Origin: Adineta ricciae
Lineage: Eukaryota; Rotifera; Eurotatoria; Adinetida; Adinetidae
Direction: 5' to 3'
Assembly (NCBI GenBank): GCA_905250025.1
Contig: CAJNOJ010000001.1
Location: 186,001 to 250,000 of the forward strand
DNA: 64,000 nt
This document shows, piece after piece, positions 1-11,807 of this stretch (positions within the stretch are counted from its first letter, which is position 1; every line of letters begins with the position of its first letter). Made by a program: the position numbers and the translations under genes. The notes beneath the pieces are model-generated. The model searched no databases and was not told the origin of the DNA. It worked only from the letters and a program-made list of their open reading frames with translations.

Positions 1-2
1 AA

Positions 3-98
3 TTAAATGCAACAAATGTTGAAATGGCCACTGTCGATGCCAAAGGCTACCGTTTATTTAAAAAGGAAGAAATCGACGATATTATTAAGAATATGTAA
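3..98 (+). CDS. PSMA5: Proteasome subunit alpha type-5, C-terminal exon (partial)
   Basis: Only the last 31 codons lie in the window, ending at a TAA. The peptide begins LNATNVEMATV and ends EEIDDIIKNM. I recognise this as the C-terminus of 20S proteasome alpha-5, where the human protein reads LNATNIELATV and ends EELEEVIKDI. The subunit is part of the outer alpha ring of the 20S core particle. The rest of the gene lies before base 1. The same-strand TOP3B gene starts 206 bases downstream. Confidence 0.85.
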   Translation, partial: LNATNVEMATVDAKGYRLFKKEEIDDIIKNM

Positions 99-304
99 AC
101 GTCAATTAAACAAAGATTTAGCCAAGAACATCAACCTTCTCTTCTCTTTTCTTTCTTTTCTTTTTGTTTGTTAAAATGATGCCATTGTTGTGTTTTTAAA
201 AAAAAACAACAGACAAAGAGTGAAAGCAAAACGTGCGAATCGATCTTTATAGATTTTCTTTTTAATTCAAATAGATAACTTTTCTTTCCCCAAAAAAAGA
301 AAGA

Positions 305-3300
305 ATGATTATCTTTATGGTTGCAGAAAAGCCTTCACTGGCTTTGTCAATCTCACAAATTCTTTCCAATGGTCAATTATCAACACGAAAAGGATTTAAT
401 AATGTGTGTAGTATTCATGAATGGACAGGAAAATATCAATCCAACCCGTCCGCACGGTTTCGTATGACATCCGTAGCTGGTCATGTTTTTGGTATTGATT
501 TCGTTCCGCGATATAATAATTGGGATAAAGTTGATCCAGTAAGATGTTTCCTTTTCTTCGATATTTTGTAAAAGAATTTCCTAGGCAGAGTTGTTTGCTG
601 GTGAAACGTTGAAAAAAGAAGCATCGCCCAATCATCGTATGCCGAATTTTCTGGAGAAAGAAGCACGAGGTGCAGATGTGGTCATTCTGTGGTTAGATTG
701 TGATAAAGAAGGAGAAAATATTTGTTTCGAAGTCATCGATTGTATTAGTTCGTCGATTAATCAACACGTTCGTTTAAAAGGATTCAAATGTGGAAAATTT
801 CCTAAAGTTTTGTTTGCAGGCAAAGATTCTTCGAGCAAAATTTAGTTCGATTACCGATAAGGATATTCGCCACGCTTTTAACAATCTTGGCTATCCGGAT
901 AAAAATCAATCATTATCAGTTGAAGCTCGACAAGAAATAGATTTGCGAATTGGTTGCGCATTTACGCGCTTTCAAACGCGATATTTTCAAGTAAGCATCA
1001 CAAATTGTTTGCTCTCAGCAGGTTTTGTTTGCGCTTAGGGAAAATATGGAGATTTGGATAGTAGTTGTATATCTTATGGACCATGTCAAACGCCCACACT
1101 TGGTTTTTGTGTCGACCGGTATGATAAAATACAATCATTTCAATCGGAACCTTATTGGTTACTGTCTGCTGAAGTAAATTTTTATTTATGAACTTTTTGA
1201 GAGAAGTTTGATTTTCTTCAAGATTAAGCATTCAAATGGAAAAACATTGAAACTCCATTGGGATCGTGGTCATCTGTTTGATAAAGAGATCGCTTATTTG
1301 TTTCTGAATACTATTAAATCAGTGAATAAAATTCGGTAAATCAAAACTGAATATTTATAAAAAAAAAATTCCATTTCTTCTTCAGAGTTATTTCTACCAA
1401 AACAGAAAAGAAACATAAAGGTCGTCCCAATGCTTTGAATACAGTTGAGTTACTCAAAGTGGCCAGCGCTGGTCTTGGTACGATTGATATATTCATTCAA
1501 AACACGAATCAATCATGTTCGTTTAGGCATGAGTCCACATCATGCTATGCAAATTGCTGAGCGTCTCTATACATCCGGTTATATTAGTTATCCACGTACA
1601 GAAACCACACAATATGCTGATAATGCTGATCTTAAGTAAAACATTTTCGTGAAAACTTCTTCTTGCGTAAATAGATTATTGCATTCAGAGGTGTCATTCG
1701 TGAATTGTCAAACTGTTCCGGTTCAGATTGGCAGAATCATATCAAAAGTTTGCTTTCCGAAGGACAATTTACTTCGCCAAAACGTGGTAAAGATGTCGGT
1801 GACCATCCTCCGATTACTCCTGTAAAATCAGCGAATTCAGCAGCCGTTGGTGGCGGTGATTATTGGCGTTTATATGATTATGTCTGTCGTCATTTTATTG
1901 CCACAGTATGACTTTCCACACTTCAATAGTTAACGTGTTTCTTTCTTTCTTATATGAATATAGGTTAGTCCTGATTGTATTTATGAGGAAAAAACAGTTT
2001 TGTTCGAAGCAGCAAATGAAGTGTTCTCATTATCTGGAAAGAATGTTATCGAGCCCGGTTTTACATCGATCATGCCTTGGAAACGTGTATCCGATGATGA
2101 TCCCATACCGATGTTCACCAATAATGAAGAATTTACTATTGAAGATATGAAGTTAGATGAACGACATACCACAGCTCCTGATTATTTAACTGAAAGTGAA
2201 GTGATCTCAATGATGGAAAAACATGGTATCGGTACTGATGCAAGTATTCCTGTTCATATTAATAATATTTGCGAAAGAAATTATGTCAAAGTCGATAATG
2301 GTCGGCGTTTGATTCCAACATCATTAGGCATTGTGCTTGTTCACGGTTACCAAAAGGTAAAATGCAAGGATTTATTTCAGAATAAATATTCATTTGATGA
2401 TTTAGATTGATCCGGAATTGTCATTGCCACATATGAGATCATCTGTTGAAACAGAATTAAATGAAGTTTGTATTTAATTTGACTATGTAAAAGAGAATTT
2501 ACCCTGCTTTGTATTAGATTGCTTTGGGTCGTGCAAATTATAAACAAGTCGTGACACATGTTCTTCGAATCTTTGAACAAAAATTTCACTATTTTGTTCA
2601 ACATATTCTGGGAATGGATTCACTCTTTGAAGTGTCATTTTCATCTTTAGCTGCTAGTGGAAAACCATTCGTCAGGTAGACTAAACTTTTTCTCCTTCGA
2701 TCGCATTGAAGTTGATCGTTTTCTTCTAGATGTGGAAAGTGTCGTCGATATATGAAATTGATTGAATCTCGACCAAGTCGTTTACATTGTGAAACATGTA
2801 AAGAAACGTACAATCTTCCGCAGAATGGTCTGATCAAAGGTTTCAAAGAACTTCGATGTCCATTGGATGAATTCGAACTGGTTCAATTCGTTGGAAATAA
2901 CAACGGCAAAGTACATCATTCTTCCTGCATGTCGTGTCATTCAGTTGATGAATTTCTTTAGAGTTTTTCATTGTGTCCTTATTGTTTTAACAATCCGCCA
3001 TTCAACGACATGCATAAAAATGCTGGCTGTAATGAATGTACACATCCAACATGTCGATATTCACTCGGTCACAATGGCATCTGCGCTTGTTATATATGTA
3101 AACAAGGTGTTTTTGTCTTAGATATATCATCTGCACCGAAATATCGACTGGCTTGTAATAAGTACGTACTTACTGAACGAGGTGATGTTCGTTTTTGTAA
3201 AATATCGATTTAGATGTCCGTTTGTTTTGACATTACCTGAAGCGATTCAAAAGGTTACAGTGAAAGATGGAGAATTTTGTAAACGATGTGATACAGCTCT

Positions 3301-3618
3301 AGTCAATGTTGAATTTAACAAAGTAGGCGATACGAAGAATGATCATAATGACTTTGATGATTGTTTTTGAAGGAGAAAAATCCCGATTTAACAAATTTAA
3401 CATCAGCCTGTATACTTTGTCACGAATATTTTCTCGAAACAATCCAAAAAACAGTTACTTATATAACAAATATGCAAAATCGGCCAAGTACAGGTCGCGG
3501 TGGACAAAGAGGTGGTCGTGGTCAAGGTCGCGGAAGAGGTGGCGGTCGTGGTGGACGTGGCCGAGGAAGAGGTTCTTCACGAGGTGGCGGTCGAGGACGT
3601 GGTCGGGGACGAAATTAA
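305..3618 (+). CDS. TOP3B: DNA topoisomerase 3-beta, 15 exons
   Basis: Type IA topoisomerase that relaxes DNA, and in animals also RNA, by single-strand passage. Exons: 305-538, 585-767, 820-990, 1039-1173, 1223-1335, 1386-1477, 1527-1635, 1689-1905, 1964-2356, 2406-2465, 2518-2675, 2730-2910, 2962-3161, 3214-3322, 3373-3618. All introns are GT-AG and 46-58 bases, and phases agree throughout. This gives 866 aa against about 862 in human. The N-terminus [13 protein letters not shown] is the Toprim start, and [13 protein letters not shown] carries the acidic metal site. The active-site tyrosine is Tyr331 in YISYPRTET. Four-cysteine zinc motifs follow from about residue 610. The protein ends in an arginine-glycine-rich RGG tail of about 45 residues, the RNA-binding feature of TOP3B. 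The next gene starts 105 bases downstream on the same strand. The family call is secure. Confidence 0.95.
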
Positions 3619-3701
3619 TGAACGATTTCTTTTGTTCTCGTTATTTTATTGAACTTTTTTCTTAAACAAAGCTATTGTTTTGCCTGAGGTTCATTGTTTT
3701 G

Positions 3702-3713
3702 TTTTTATTTCAG
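3702..3713 (+). promoter_or_regulatory. Candidate (trans-)splice acceptor before C1D
   Basis: A pyrimidine-rich tract ending in CAG lies ten bases before the C1D start codon. No donor for an ordinary 5' UTR intron is obvious in the 105 bases after the TOP3B stop. Rotifers are known to use spliced-leader trans-splicing, so this may be a leader acceptor for the downstream gene of a two-gene transcription unit. That use is inference. Confidence 0.4.
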
Positions 3714-3723
3714 ATTGCTCAAA

Positions 3724-4137
3724 ATGACGACGAAACCAAATCAACCAGACTCTGATGTCGAAGCTGACTTCAATGCTCGTGCGACTCAACTCGAAAATTC
3801 CTTAACTGAACTAGAAACTTTCCTATCCCGTCTTGATTCTGTCTCCTATTCCACTTTACACGAAAGTTTAACTCCAGTCGATCAAGCACGATTCGACCTC
3901 ACAGCAGCTTACACATTAAATTCGTTAATGTGGGCGTATCTACGAACACGCGGCGTCGATCCTAAACAAACGCAATTGAAAAGTGAATTAGAACGTGTGA
4001 AATCTTATATGGACAAATTGAAAGCTGTTGTAGATCGACAAACAGCTTCAAGAATTGATAAACAAGCATCGACAAGATTGATGAGAAATGCTCTTTGGCA
4101 ACAAGCACATGCGAAGAACAAAAAAGATGAACAATAA
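3724..4137 (+). CDS. C1D: Nuclear nucleic acid-binding protein C1D (exosome cofactor)
   Basis: Single-exon gene of 137 aa, about the length of human C1D (141). The central block FDLTAAYTLNSLMWAYLRTRG and the following GVDP motif match the Sas10/C1D signature (human LVSAYTLNSMFWVYLATQG, GVNP). C1D/Lrp1 binds the nuclear exosome subunit Rrp6 and helps process structured RNAs. The C-terminus is basic. I placed the start at 3724 because an upstream in-frame ATG at 3694 would lie before the likely splice acceptor at 3713. The gene follows TOP3B on the same strand with 105 bases between them, which suggests co-transcription. Confidence 0.88.
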   Translation: MTTKPNQPDSDVEADFNARATQLENSLTELETFLSRLDSVSYSTLHESLTPVDQARFDLTAAYTLNSLMWAYLRTRGVDPKQTQLKSELERVKSYMDKLKAVVDRQTASRIDKQASTRLMRNALWQQAHAKNKKDEQ

Positions 4138-5270
4138 ACACATTCAATGTTTCTTTGTGTTCTGAAGAAAAAATGTTTTTGTTATTAAAAAAGAAATTTC
4201 CAATGAAAAAATGTATCGATCTGATTGTTTTATCAACTTGTTTCTCTACGAAAAAATAATCAGTCTATCCAGATGTGAAGTTCTTCATAAATCATATGCA
4301 TACTTGTCTGTTTTACATATAAAATTCTCATCAAATATTCTGTTCGTTCTATTCATATGTATATCGAGATAATCCATGCATTAAAATGATGAAAAATACG
4401 AACAATCTCAATTAATATGAAACATTGAATCTATTATTATTGAAATCTATAGAAAATATTTCATCAAATTCATAGGATTGGTGATCACATAAAAAATGAA
4501 CAATACATATAAATAAATTTTCAATCCACTATTGAGTATCGTTCTTTCAACAGTATAAATGAAAATACAATCGTTGATCATCACACAGAATATGAATAAA
4601 TCTCACCAAATATTTGTTCAATTATGTTAACATTTCGATTTCCTTTGCGATTTCATCCAATACTGAAATTAATGACGAGAGATTTGAATAGTTTATAGAA
4701 AGATTCTGATCGATTATTCCGTTTCCTTCCGTTGACACAATCAATTCGTGCACGATGTTCTACGTTGAACATAATATGGAATAATTTCTACCACGACCGT
4801 AAAAATACATTTATTCGACTATTCTATCGATTGAATATAATCAATGTATGTGAAAAATAAAATATTCTATGTTTACAAGGAAGATGAACAAGCAAAACCG
4901 AGAAATATTCAGTCAGAAATTCTATATTTTCATAAAGACATATTCATTGACAGTTTTTGTTTATTGATGATAACGAATATGAATAGATCGAACGACAAGA
5001 ATATCTTTTTTCAAGTACTTTCACGATCTTCACTCAAAAACAAACTGCTCAAGTAAGTATTTTGAATTATATCATAGATGAATTATCTGTACCACGACAA
5101 CAAGGAAAAGTATCTGAAAAATTCTATTCATATATTAACTTGATTCATAAGTAATTCACATTTAATCTATACACTATTCAAAATGATGAGTTTTTCGAAT
5201 TTTTCTGACAATATTTCTATTCAAATATCTTATTCACTCATAAAAATATTCTTCACATCAATGAACGATA
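4138..5270. other. Gene-free AT-rich interval
   Basis: No convincing coding exon on either strand. A 70-codon open frame on the plus strand at 4844-5056 has biased, low-complexity content, no family signature and no exon-like boundaries. The first bases probably hold the C1D 3' UTR. Confidence 0.5.
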
Positions 5271-5498
5271 TCATAATGGACTAATAAACAAATATATCAA
5301 AGGTTCACCATGTGCAGCACAAGTTGCGTTAGATTCTTGATTAAATAACATTCCAGCTAATTGAGTCAGATTATACATTGATGTAGCAGTATCAATGACA
5401 TCATCTTCATTTTTTTCATCAGTAATGGTAGTCTTTTCATTCATTGTTACAATTGGAATAATTAATAGTAGAAAGAAAAGTATTTTGATGAAGTACAT
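5271..5498 (-). CDS. Possible small secreted protein or first exon
   Basis: A 75-codon frame that starts with a credible signal peptide (MYFIKILFFLLLIIPIVT) followed by a polar, acidic segment with one N-glycosylation-like NAT and one cysteine. A GT about 35 bases before the stop could be a splice donor, so this may be the first exon of a longer gene whose later exons I could not find. I do not recognise a family. It could also be a chance frame in AT-rich DNA. Confidence 0.3.
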   Translation of the reverse strand: MYFIKILFFLLLIIPIVTMNEKTTITDEKNEDDVIDTATSMYNLTQLAGMLFNQESNATCAAHGEPLIYLFISPL

Positions 5499-6563
5499 TA
5501 TGAATATTCTGCAAGAAACGTTGTCTGACTAAAGGATACCTCTGTTCTACTGAATTATATACACAAAATGTGACTGTGTACATTTGATTCATTACACGAA
5601 CGCAAGTAATCAATCAAGCGTGTCCTTTCAACGCACATTCGTACGGAAGAGAAGAATGAACTATTTGTATTCCTTACATGATACATAGTTGACTGTAGAG
5701 CAATATTTATGTGTCTTTTGTTCAAATACACAGGTTGCTACTGAACAAACATATTGTATTTATTAGGTGAAGAAGTATTTTACGATGAATATTCAATGAG
5801 TCGAGGACTATGGTATTTGTCTGAAAACTATCGTTATTTAATAATAGTAATTTGTGTAAAAATTCTACAATAAATTTAACATTTATTGCAATTCATTTCG
5901 AACGATTTTTAACAAAGATTATTAAGTAAATCAGTAACGTCTATACGTCGAATTTGCGAACCATTTTTCAAAACAACTGTCCAAGTGCTAATTACATTCA
6001 TTCGTTTCAAAAAACACCCAAGGCATTGCGTCACACACTAGACTTCATAAAAGATTGCTCTTTTTCATAAATCGAACAAGTTAACCATGTGTCCTACAAC
6101 ATTTTTGAAAACTAGTGTATATCTCTGGTAACTCTGATAATTCTGTCGGTTCTAACAGTGCAAAAACTGTTTTCGTATAAAGGTTATACGTAAACGATGA
6201 TATTACAAATTGACAATTCAGAATTATAGAACTGAGCTAGGTCTCCTGATTACTGAGAAACAGAACTACGAAACAAATGAATAGATTTACTTTCTATGAA
6301 AGATAGTGAAACTGCGCCAACGACAGTCTAATTGTAGATGTCGTTAGCGGTAATAAAACAAATAGTCTTCCTTTTGATTCGTTGGTGTGATAATCTATTC
6401 GCAATGCACCAGATAGAAAGGTGTTCATCTCTTCTGAAAAACTGCTGTAATAGATTGTAAGATTGGAAAACTTCGTGAAATTCGGAAGACCAATCGTGAC
6501 ACATAACATATAAAATATATATTTATTTTAGATTAACGAATTTGTCAGAAAAAGATTCTTGAA
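5499..6563. other. Gene-free interval upstream of SEC11
   Basis: I see no supportable gene. A 71-codon minus-strand frame at 6294-6509 has no recognisable motif. The last part should contain the SEC11 promoter and 5' leader, but no clear core element can be named. Confidence 0.5.
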
Positions 6564-7380
6564 ATGGAACTCTTTTCGTTTGTTGACGATATTAGGTAAT
6601 AAGATGAAACTGGTTCTAAGTGATTTAATAATCCGATTTGATTTCTATTTTAGACGTATGAATAAACGACAGGTAACAATAATGAATTCCATCGATTGAG
6701 CGTATAACAGTCATTGCTTTAGGCTATATATCAAGTACTCAATTTTGGAATGATTGTTTCTACCGCCTTGATGATATGGAAAGGACTTATGGTTGTAACA
6801 GGTAGTGAAAGTCCGATTGTCGTTGTACTAAGGTAAGTTTATTTGAATTGAATTGATCCGATATTGATGCATACGATTACGTTTTTTAGTGGTAGTATGG
6901 AGCCTGCTTTTCATCGCGGTGATCTTCTTTTACTTACGAATTATCATGAAGAACCTATCCGCGCTGGTGATATTGTTGTTTTCCGAATTGAAGGTCGAGA
7001 TATTCCAATTGTTCATCGAGTTCTAAAAGTCCACGAAAAGTCTGTTTTTTTTTCTCTTTGTCGTTGACAAACCAAAACCTTTTGTATGAATCTTCTAGAG
7101 ATGATGGTTACGTGAAATTCTTAACTAAAGGTGACAACAATCAAGTTGACGATCGTGGCCTTTACTCTCCAGGACAATTATGGCTCGAAAAGAAGGATGT
7201 GATTGGTCGTGCTCGAGGGTATTTCTTTGAATACTTGCTTTAAATCATGTTCACTTTTGTTCTATTAGATTTCTTCCATATATTGGCATGGTGACGATTG
7301 TAATGAATGACTATCCACAATTGAAATATTTCGTCTTAGCTGTTCTTGGCTTCTTCGTTTTAGTGAATCGTGAAAACTAA
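6564..7380 (+). CDS. SEC11: Signal peptidase complex catalytic subunit SEC11
   Basis: Membrane serine protease that removes signal peptides in the ER. Exons: 6564-6595, 6654-6672, 6723-6832, 6890-7039, 7099-7218, 7269-7380, giving 180 aa against 179 in human SEC11A. Exon 2 is only 19 bases. The N-terminal tail contains RRMNKRQ, followed by the single membrane span (about residues 20-42). The catalytic serine is in SGSMEP, the histidine that replaces the bacterial lysine is in IPIVHRVLK, and the aspartates lie in [12 protein letters not shown]. The C-terminus ends in a hydrophobic stretch and NREN. SEC11A and SEC11C orthologues cannot be told apart here. Confidence 0.95.
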
Positions 7381-7542
7381 AAGCAATATGGATCTAATTT
7401 AACTATTCATCAAAAAAAAGAGAAAAAAAAATAAGGAAAAATACTTCTAGTTTATCTTCTTGTTCGTTGTTGTTGTTTGACTTGATCAGAAAGAGAAAAA
7501 AAAACACACATTTGATTATCATCTCATGTCCTTTTAGATACA

Positions 7543-9697
7543 ATGTCATCGAAACCGAACTCATCGAAAGGAAGTTCACGTTCGAATAATACAATATCGC
7601 AGTTCGATCGTGGTCCCGTTCGAATTCTTAATCATACTTCACCATTAAAACAATCAGAAATCATCTCCTTACAACTGCTATTTTTCGCATCGTTAGAAGT
7701 TCTTTCATTAACATTAACAAACAATGATTCAACAAAGTCACGTCCATTATTTCAATTATTATTACACATTTTAACAACTAGTGGAATCCTTCCATCATCA
7801 ATGAATATCTCCGCTATGGCTGTGAATCAGTTAGATTTTGTTAGGAATTATGTTCGAACTTTACAGGCGGCAATTCAAACAGCTTTGAATATCATTCAAC
7901 AACCTCCATCAACAACAGATGGGCCGACGATTATCAGTATGTTAGAGAGAGATTTTGCGAAAATTTTACTTATGACTCCAACACCGCCAATAACGCCACC
8001 TTCAAACATAAGCATTGACATCCCTCAACCAGATATTCAACTAAAAGTTCCATTACCGTTAGCCATGAATGGAACGGCTTCCTCAAATGGTTTTGATAAT
8101 ATTGTGATATTGCGGTATGCGAGAGATTTCTATGAACTTGGAAGAATAGGCAAAGGTGCTTTCGGTAAGGAGAATGATGAGAAGTTTTCATTATAAATGT
8201 TTGTTCGTTTTAGGATCAGTCTTTCGTGCGAAAAATCGTTTAGATGATTGTACTTATGCAATAAAGAAGATTGTTTTCAAAGATAATTCCGATCGAACAC
8301 GTCGACAAGCGAATATAGCGTTACGTGAAGTACGAGTTTTAGCATCGTTAAGTCATCCAAATATCGTTCAATACCATTGTGCATGGTTGGAACTAGTTCC
8401 CTGTGAAACATCATTGCATCGACCGCGATCAGCATCACCACATTTACAGAAACAAAAATCTTTATCACATAATCATCATTCAGATTCAATGGATGAATTA
8501 ATCGAATTTAAACACACAGTTTCGTCAGCAACGGATGATGAAATCCAATTGAATCATTCGTCAACATCACAAGTTGATGATGAAATCAGTGAGGTAAAAG
8601 ACTGATTGTTTTCCATTGATTTTATATGAAAACTTTCGTTTGTTTTAGACATCGAATTTGGAACAACAAAATCAAAGTTTTAATACTCATAGTCACCGTA
8701 AATCTCAGTCAGATGGTGCTAGTTCGTCTATCAGCCAATCACAAATCTTCTATCAACGTTCGATATCTAATGGAAGTTCATATAATAAGCAACTAATTCC
8801 ATTTCAAGCAGCTCAAAAACAACTTATTCCAACGACGACTGCTCAATCAGAATACACCAATTCTCGACTTGTTCTTTTCATTCAGATGCAATCGTGTGAT
8901 ACAACTCTATATACTTGGCTACGTCATCGCGATCAAGCGATTATTGACAAAACACCCGGTGTGCCCAAAGTATTGAATCAATTAGGTCAAAACGAATGTT
9001 GGCATATATTCAAACAACTTCTATCTGCAGTTCAGGTAAATTCGATGAATTGATTAAAAAAACTCATATCTAATCGATACCTATGTTCTAGTATCTCCAT
9101 TCCCATTCACTTGTTCATCGTGATATCAAACCAAAAAATATTCTTCTCTCTTATGAAGCAAAAGATCAATCATCTGTTCATGTTCGTTTAGGTGATTTCG
9201 GTTTAACAACAATATTTGGTTCAGAACTCTCACCAAGTTCAGCCCCACACTTTCAAATAGGCGAATCTGCAGGTGTTGGCACACCTCTATATGCTCCACC
9301 TGAACAATTGAATTCCCGTCATTGTATTGCCACATGTTATTCCGATTCATATAGTTTAGGAATTGTACTTTTTGAATTATTTAATATTTTTGGTACGGAA
9401 TCCGAACGATGTCATCTCCTAGCGGACTTACGTGCTTATATGGAAGTGGGCAAAACATTTGCAGCAAATTATCCATTCGAGACAAGTCTTATTGAACAAC
9501 TAGTGCAGATTGAGACCGAAAAACGATTGACTGTCGATGAAATTTTAACGAAATACTCTCAAGAGATTCAACAACGAATTCGAAAACGACAAAGCTTAAC
9601 GAAACAGATGATTATTGACCAATTACAAGAAACCTTAAAAGATAAAGACAAGAGAATTCAAGAATTAGAATTGGAATTAGAAAAAACTAAAACCTAG
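7543..9697 (+). CDS. EIF2AK1: eIF2-alpha kinase 1 (haem-regulated inhibitor type)
   Basis: Stress kinase that phosphorylates Ser51 of eIF2-alpha and lowers translation initiation. Exons: 7543-8164, 8214-8593, 8649-9035, 9092-9697, giving 664 aa. Residues 1-190 form a helical N-terminal region like that of HRI. The glycine loop is GKGAFGSVF, the lysine is in YAIKKIVFK, and a long polar insert (about 150 residues) splits the N lobe, as is typical of eIF2-alpha kinases. LFIQMQSCDTTLYTWL, the catalytic loop HRDIKPKN, LGDFGLTT and VGTPLYAPPEQ follow. The last 40 residues form a coiled coil resembling the C-terminus of HRI, which is why I prefer EIF2AK1 over PERK or GCN2. Confidence 0.9.
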
Positions 9698-10479
9698 ATT
9701 TCTGTTTTGTTTTTCCTTGATTAGATCAATTCTTTATATTTATTTAAATACTAAACAGGAACAGAAACGACTTAGATCTGATAACTTTCTAAAATACCCA
9801 GTTTTCCATGTGTGTATATTTCGATATTTTCTTAATATAATAAAGACAAACGTCAATTTGTTGTTTCCTATTTCGGAATTTCAGAATTATAGAAAAATTT
9901 CCGGTAGATTTTTATCCAATAACTATTTTATCCCATATGGATCACTACTGCATTGTACGTGTAACATAGTCTACAGATAACCAACGAAAGTACCAAAACA
10001 CGTATTATTCTGTATCATTTCTTCTCTTCTTTTTTGTTGTGGAACAGAAGGAAAAGAAAACTGATTCGCAATTTTCTGACGAATGATCGCCTACTAAAAA
10101 ATGTTTTTCGCTCGAGCAAAGTACACCAGTGTGTAACAAAATATGATCAGGCATGTTAGTTTTCGGAATAAAATAGCTTATTGTAGTCGTTTGAATAACG
10201 CTGGACAGACCAAATTCAGATTCACTCAATCCAATCGTCCTCGCTTCCCTTGCGTATGCGTTAGTGTGGTATTTGCCTATACTCCTTATTCAAAAAGAGA
10301 AATTTGTTAAATTTTTCGAAGTATTCTACAAGAAAGAGACGAAATGCGTTTGATTTCAATCGATCTTTATTCACATATACTAAAATGTTAACTTAACATA
10401 GAAATTCTTTTCTTTCTGTGTTAATAAACGCAACCTATACGGGTTCTTTTCAATCGATTATACTTTTAGAAAGTATTCT
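9698..10479. other. Gene-free interval
   Basis: No exon-like reading frame with support. Frames at 9717-9980 (plus) and 10005-10229 (minus) have no motif and look like chance. The region presumably carries the kinase 3' UTR and the promoter of the next gene. Confidence 0.5.
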
Positions 10480-11160
10480 ATGGTCAATGATAAGAAGAAT
10501 TTTATCAAATTGCTTATCTTAAGTGGTATAGTTCTATACGTTCTATTCACATTAAATAAACGTGCGAAAAAGATGCATTTCTCGATTGAAAACCAATGGA
10601 ATTCCATACCAATCACTGATCACGAACCAGTTCGAATTCATCTCTTATCCGCCGATGATAAAAATCATCTCTTAATTGAAATCGATGCGCCATTTTTCAA
10701 CGACCCAGCTCCACCGACAAAATCTTCGACACCTGGTTCATATCCCGAACTATGGAACTACGAAGTTGTGGAACTGTTCTTTCTATCATCATCAACAAAT
10801 CATTATCTTGAATTAGAATTTTCTCCTCATGGTCATTATCTTGTTCTTCTCTTACTCGATCGTCGAAAAGAATTGAAACAAATGTTACCATTACCATTTT
10901 ATCAAGTCGAACGACCTTCATCAACTCGATGGATCGGTCGCGCACGTATTCCTCGTTCATTATTTCCCGCTCATGTTGATCGTTTCAATGCTTATGCTAT
11001 TCATGGTGAAAATGACCAACGAACTTATGAATCTCTTTATCCAGCGCCGAGCGATAGTGTTAAACCTGATTTTCATCGCTTAGAATTCTTTCGGTCAATA
11101 GACTTCGAATCATTATTAAACATCGGCGAACATGATGGTGATTCATGGCAGAATAACTAA
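10480..11160 (+). CDS. UPF0462 (C4orf33 family) protein with N-terminal membrane anchor
   Basis: Single exon, 226 aa. From residue 32 it reads MHFSIENQWN, which matches the start of human C4orf33 (MEFKIEHTWDG). Further matches are APFFNDPAPP, ELWNYEVVELFF, SPHGHYLVLLL, FNAYAIHG and KPDFHRLEFF. The family has a carbohydrate-binding-like beta-sandwich look but no established function. Residues 1-31 are an extra segment with a hydrophobic stretch (about 8-26), so the longer form would be a membrane-anchored protein. Starting at the internal ATG at 10573 would give the canonical soluble protein. I chose the longer frame because it is open and the hydrophobic segment looks designed. Confidence 0.88.
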   Translation: MVNDKKNFIKLLILSGIVLYVLFTLNKRAKKMHFSIENQWNSIPITDHEPVRIHLLSADDKNHLLIEIDAPFFNDPAPPTKSSTPGSYPELWNYEVVELFFLSSSTNHYLELEFSPHGHYLVLLLLDRRKELKQMLPLPFYQVERPSSTRWIGRARIPRSLFPAHVDRFNAYAIHGENDQRTYESLYPAPSDSVKPDFHRLEFFRSIDFESLLNIGEHDGDSWQNN

Positions 11161-11807
11161 TGTCTCATATGTAAATTTTGATTTTATAAACGAAAAGTGA
11201 AGTTGTTGAAGTGTGTAAACGAACAGTGATTATAAATTGATCCGATTTATTTCATATTCTATATAAAGAAATAAAAATTGACTTTTCTTTTCAAAAAAAA
11301 AATACATGCCACCGAAGTAAGTAATGAACACAAAATCGGCTCAACACTACGACTAATCATCAGTTGTTTAATTTGTCAAATGGACATCTTGTCTTTTGTT
11401 CTTTGTGTTTAAGAAGTGTCCATCAACGTAAAAGTTTGTCAAAGCGTTATTCAACATCGACAATCCATGATGATTCAAGTGATGAAAAAGGTGAAGATTG
11501 TTACTCTTTGATTTGTTCAAAGAAGTTTTTTTCTTCTACCTGTCGTTCTCCATTTCACTCTCTTCTATTGACTCACTTAAACTAAGCAAAAAAATTGAAA
11601 TGATTTAACACAAACAACAACATTTCTCACTCACGTTTGCTTATTGACGTTGTTAACGACGAGAACAATGACATTGTTCCTTCGTCGTCCACACAACAGT
11701 TTTTCTCTCTCTCCTTCTTTCAATCATTTAACTTCAAACTCGACAAAACTTTTTTTTTCAATTTTTCTTCTGGTCTTGTTAACGATTTCACTGTAATTCA
11801 TTATGAA
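11161..11807. other. Intergenic interval before LRRC71
   Basis: The start holds the 3' UTR of the C4orf33-like gene (AATAAA-like motif near 11268). A 73-codon plus-strand frame at 11364-11585 has no recognisable signature. The part before 11808 is pyrimidine-rich and likely the LRRC71 leader. Confidence 0.45.

Noticed and set aside
3182-3370. Apparent premature end of TOP3B at 3370
   Set aside because: A 50-base GT-AG intron (3323-3372) restores the normal C-terminus with the CILC motif and the RGG tail.
4844-5056. 70-codon plus-strand frame
   Set aside because: Chance-like composition in a gene-free interval with no signal peptide, motif or exon borders.
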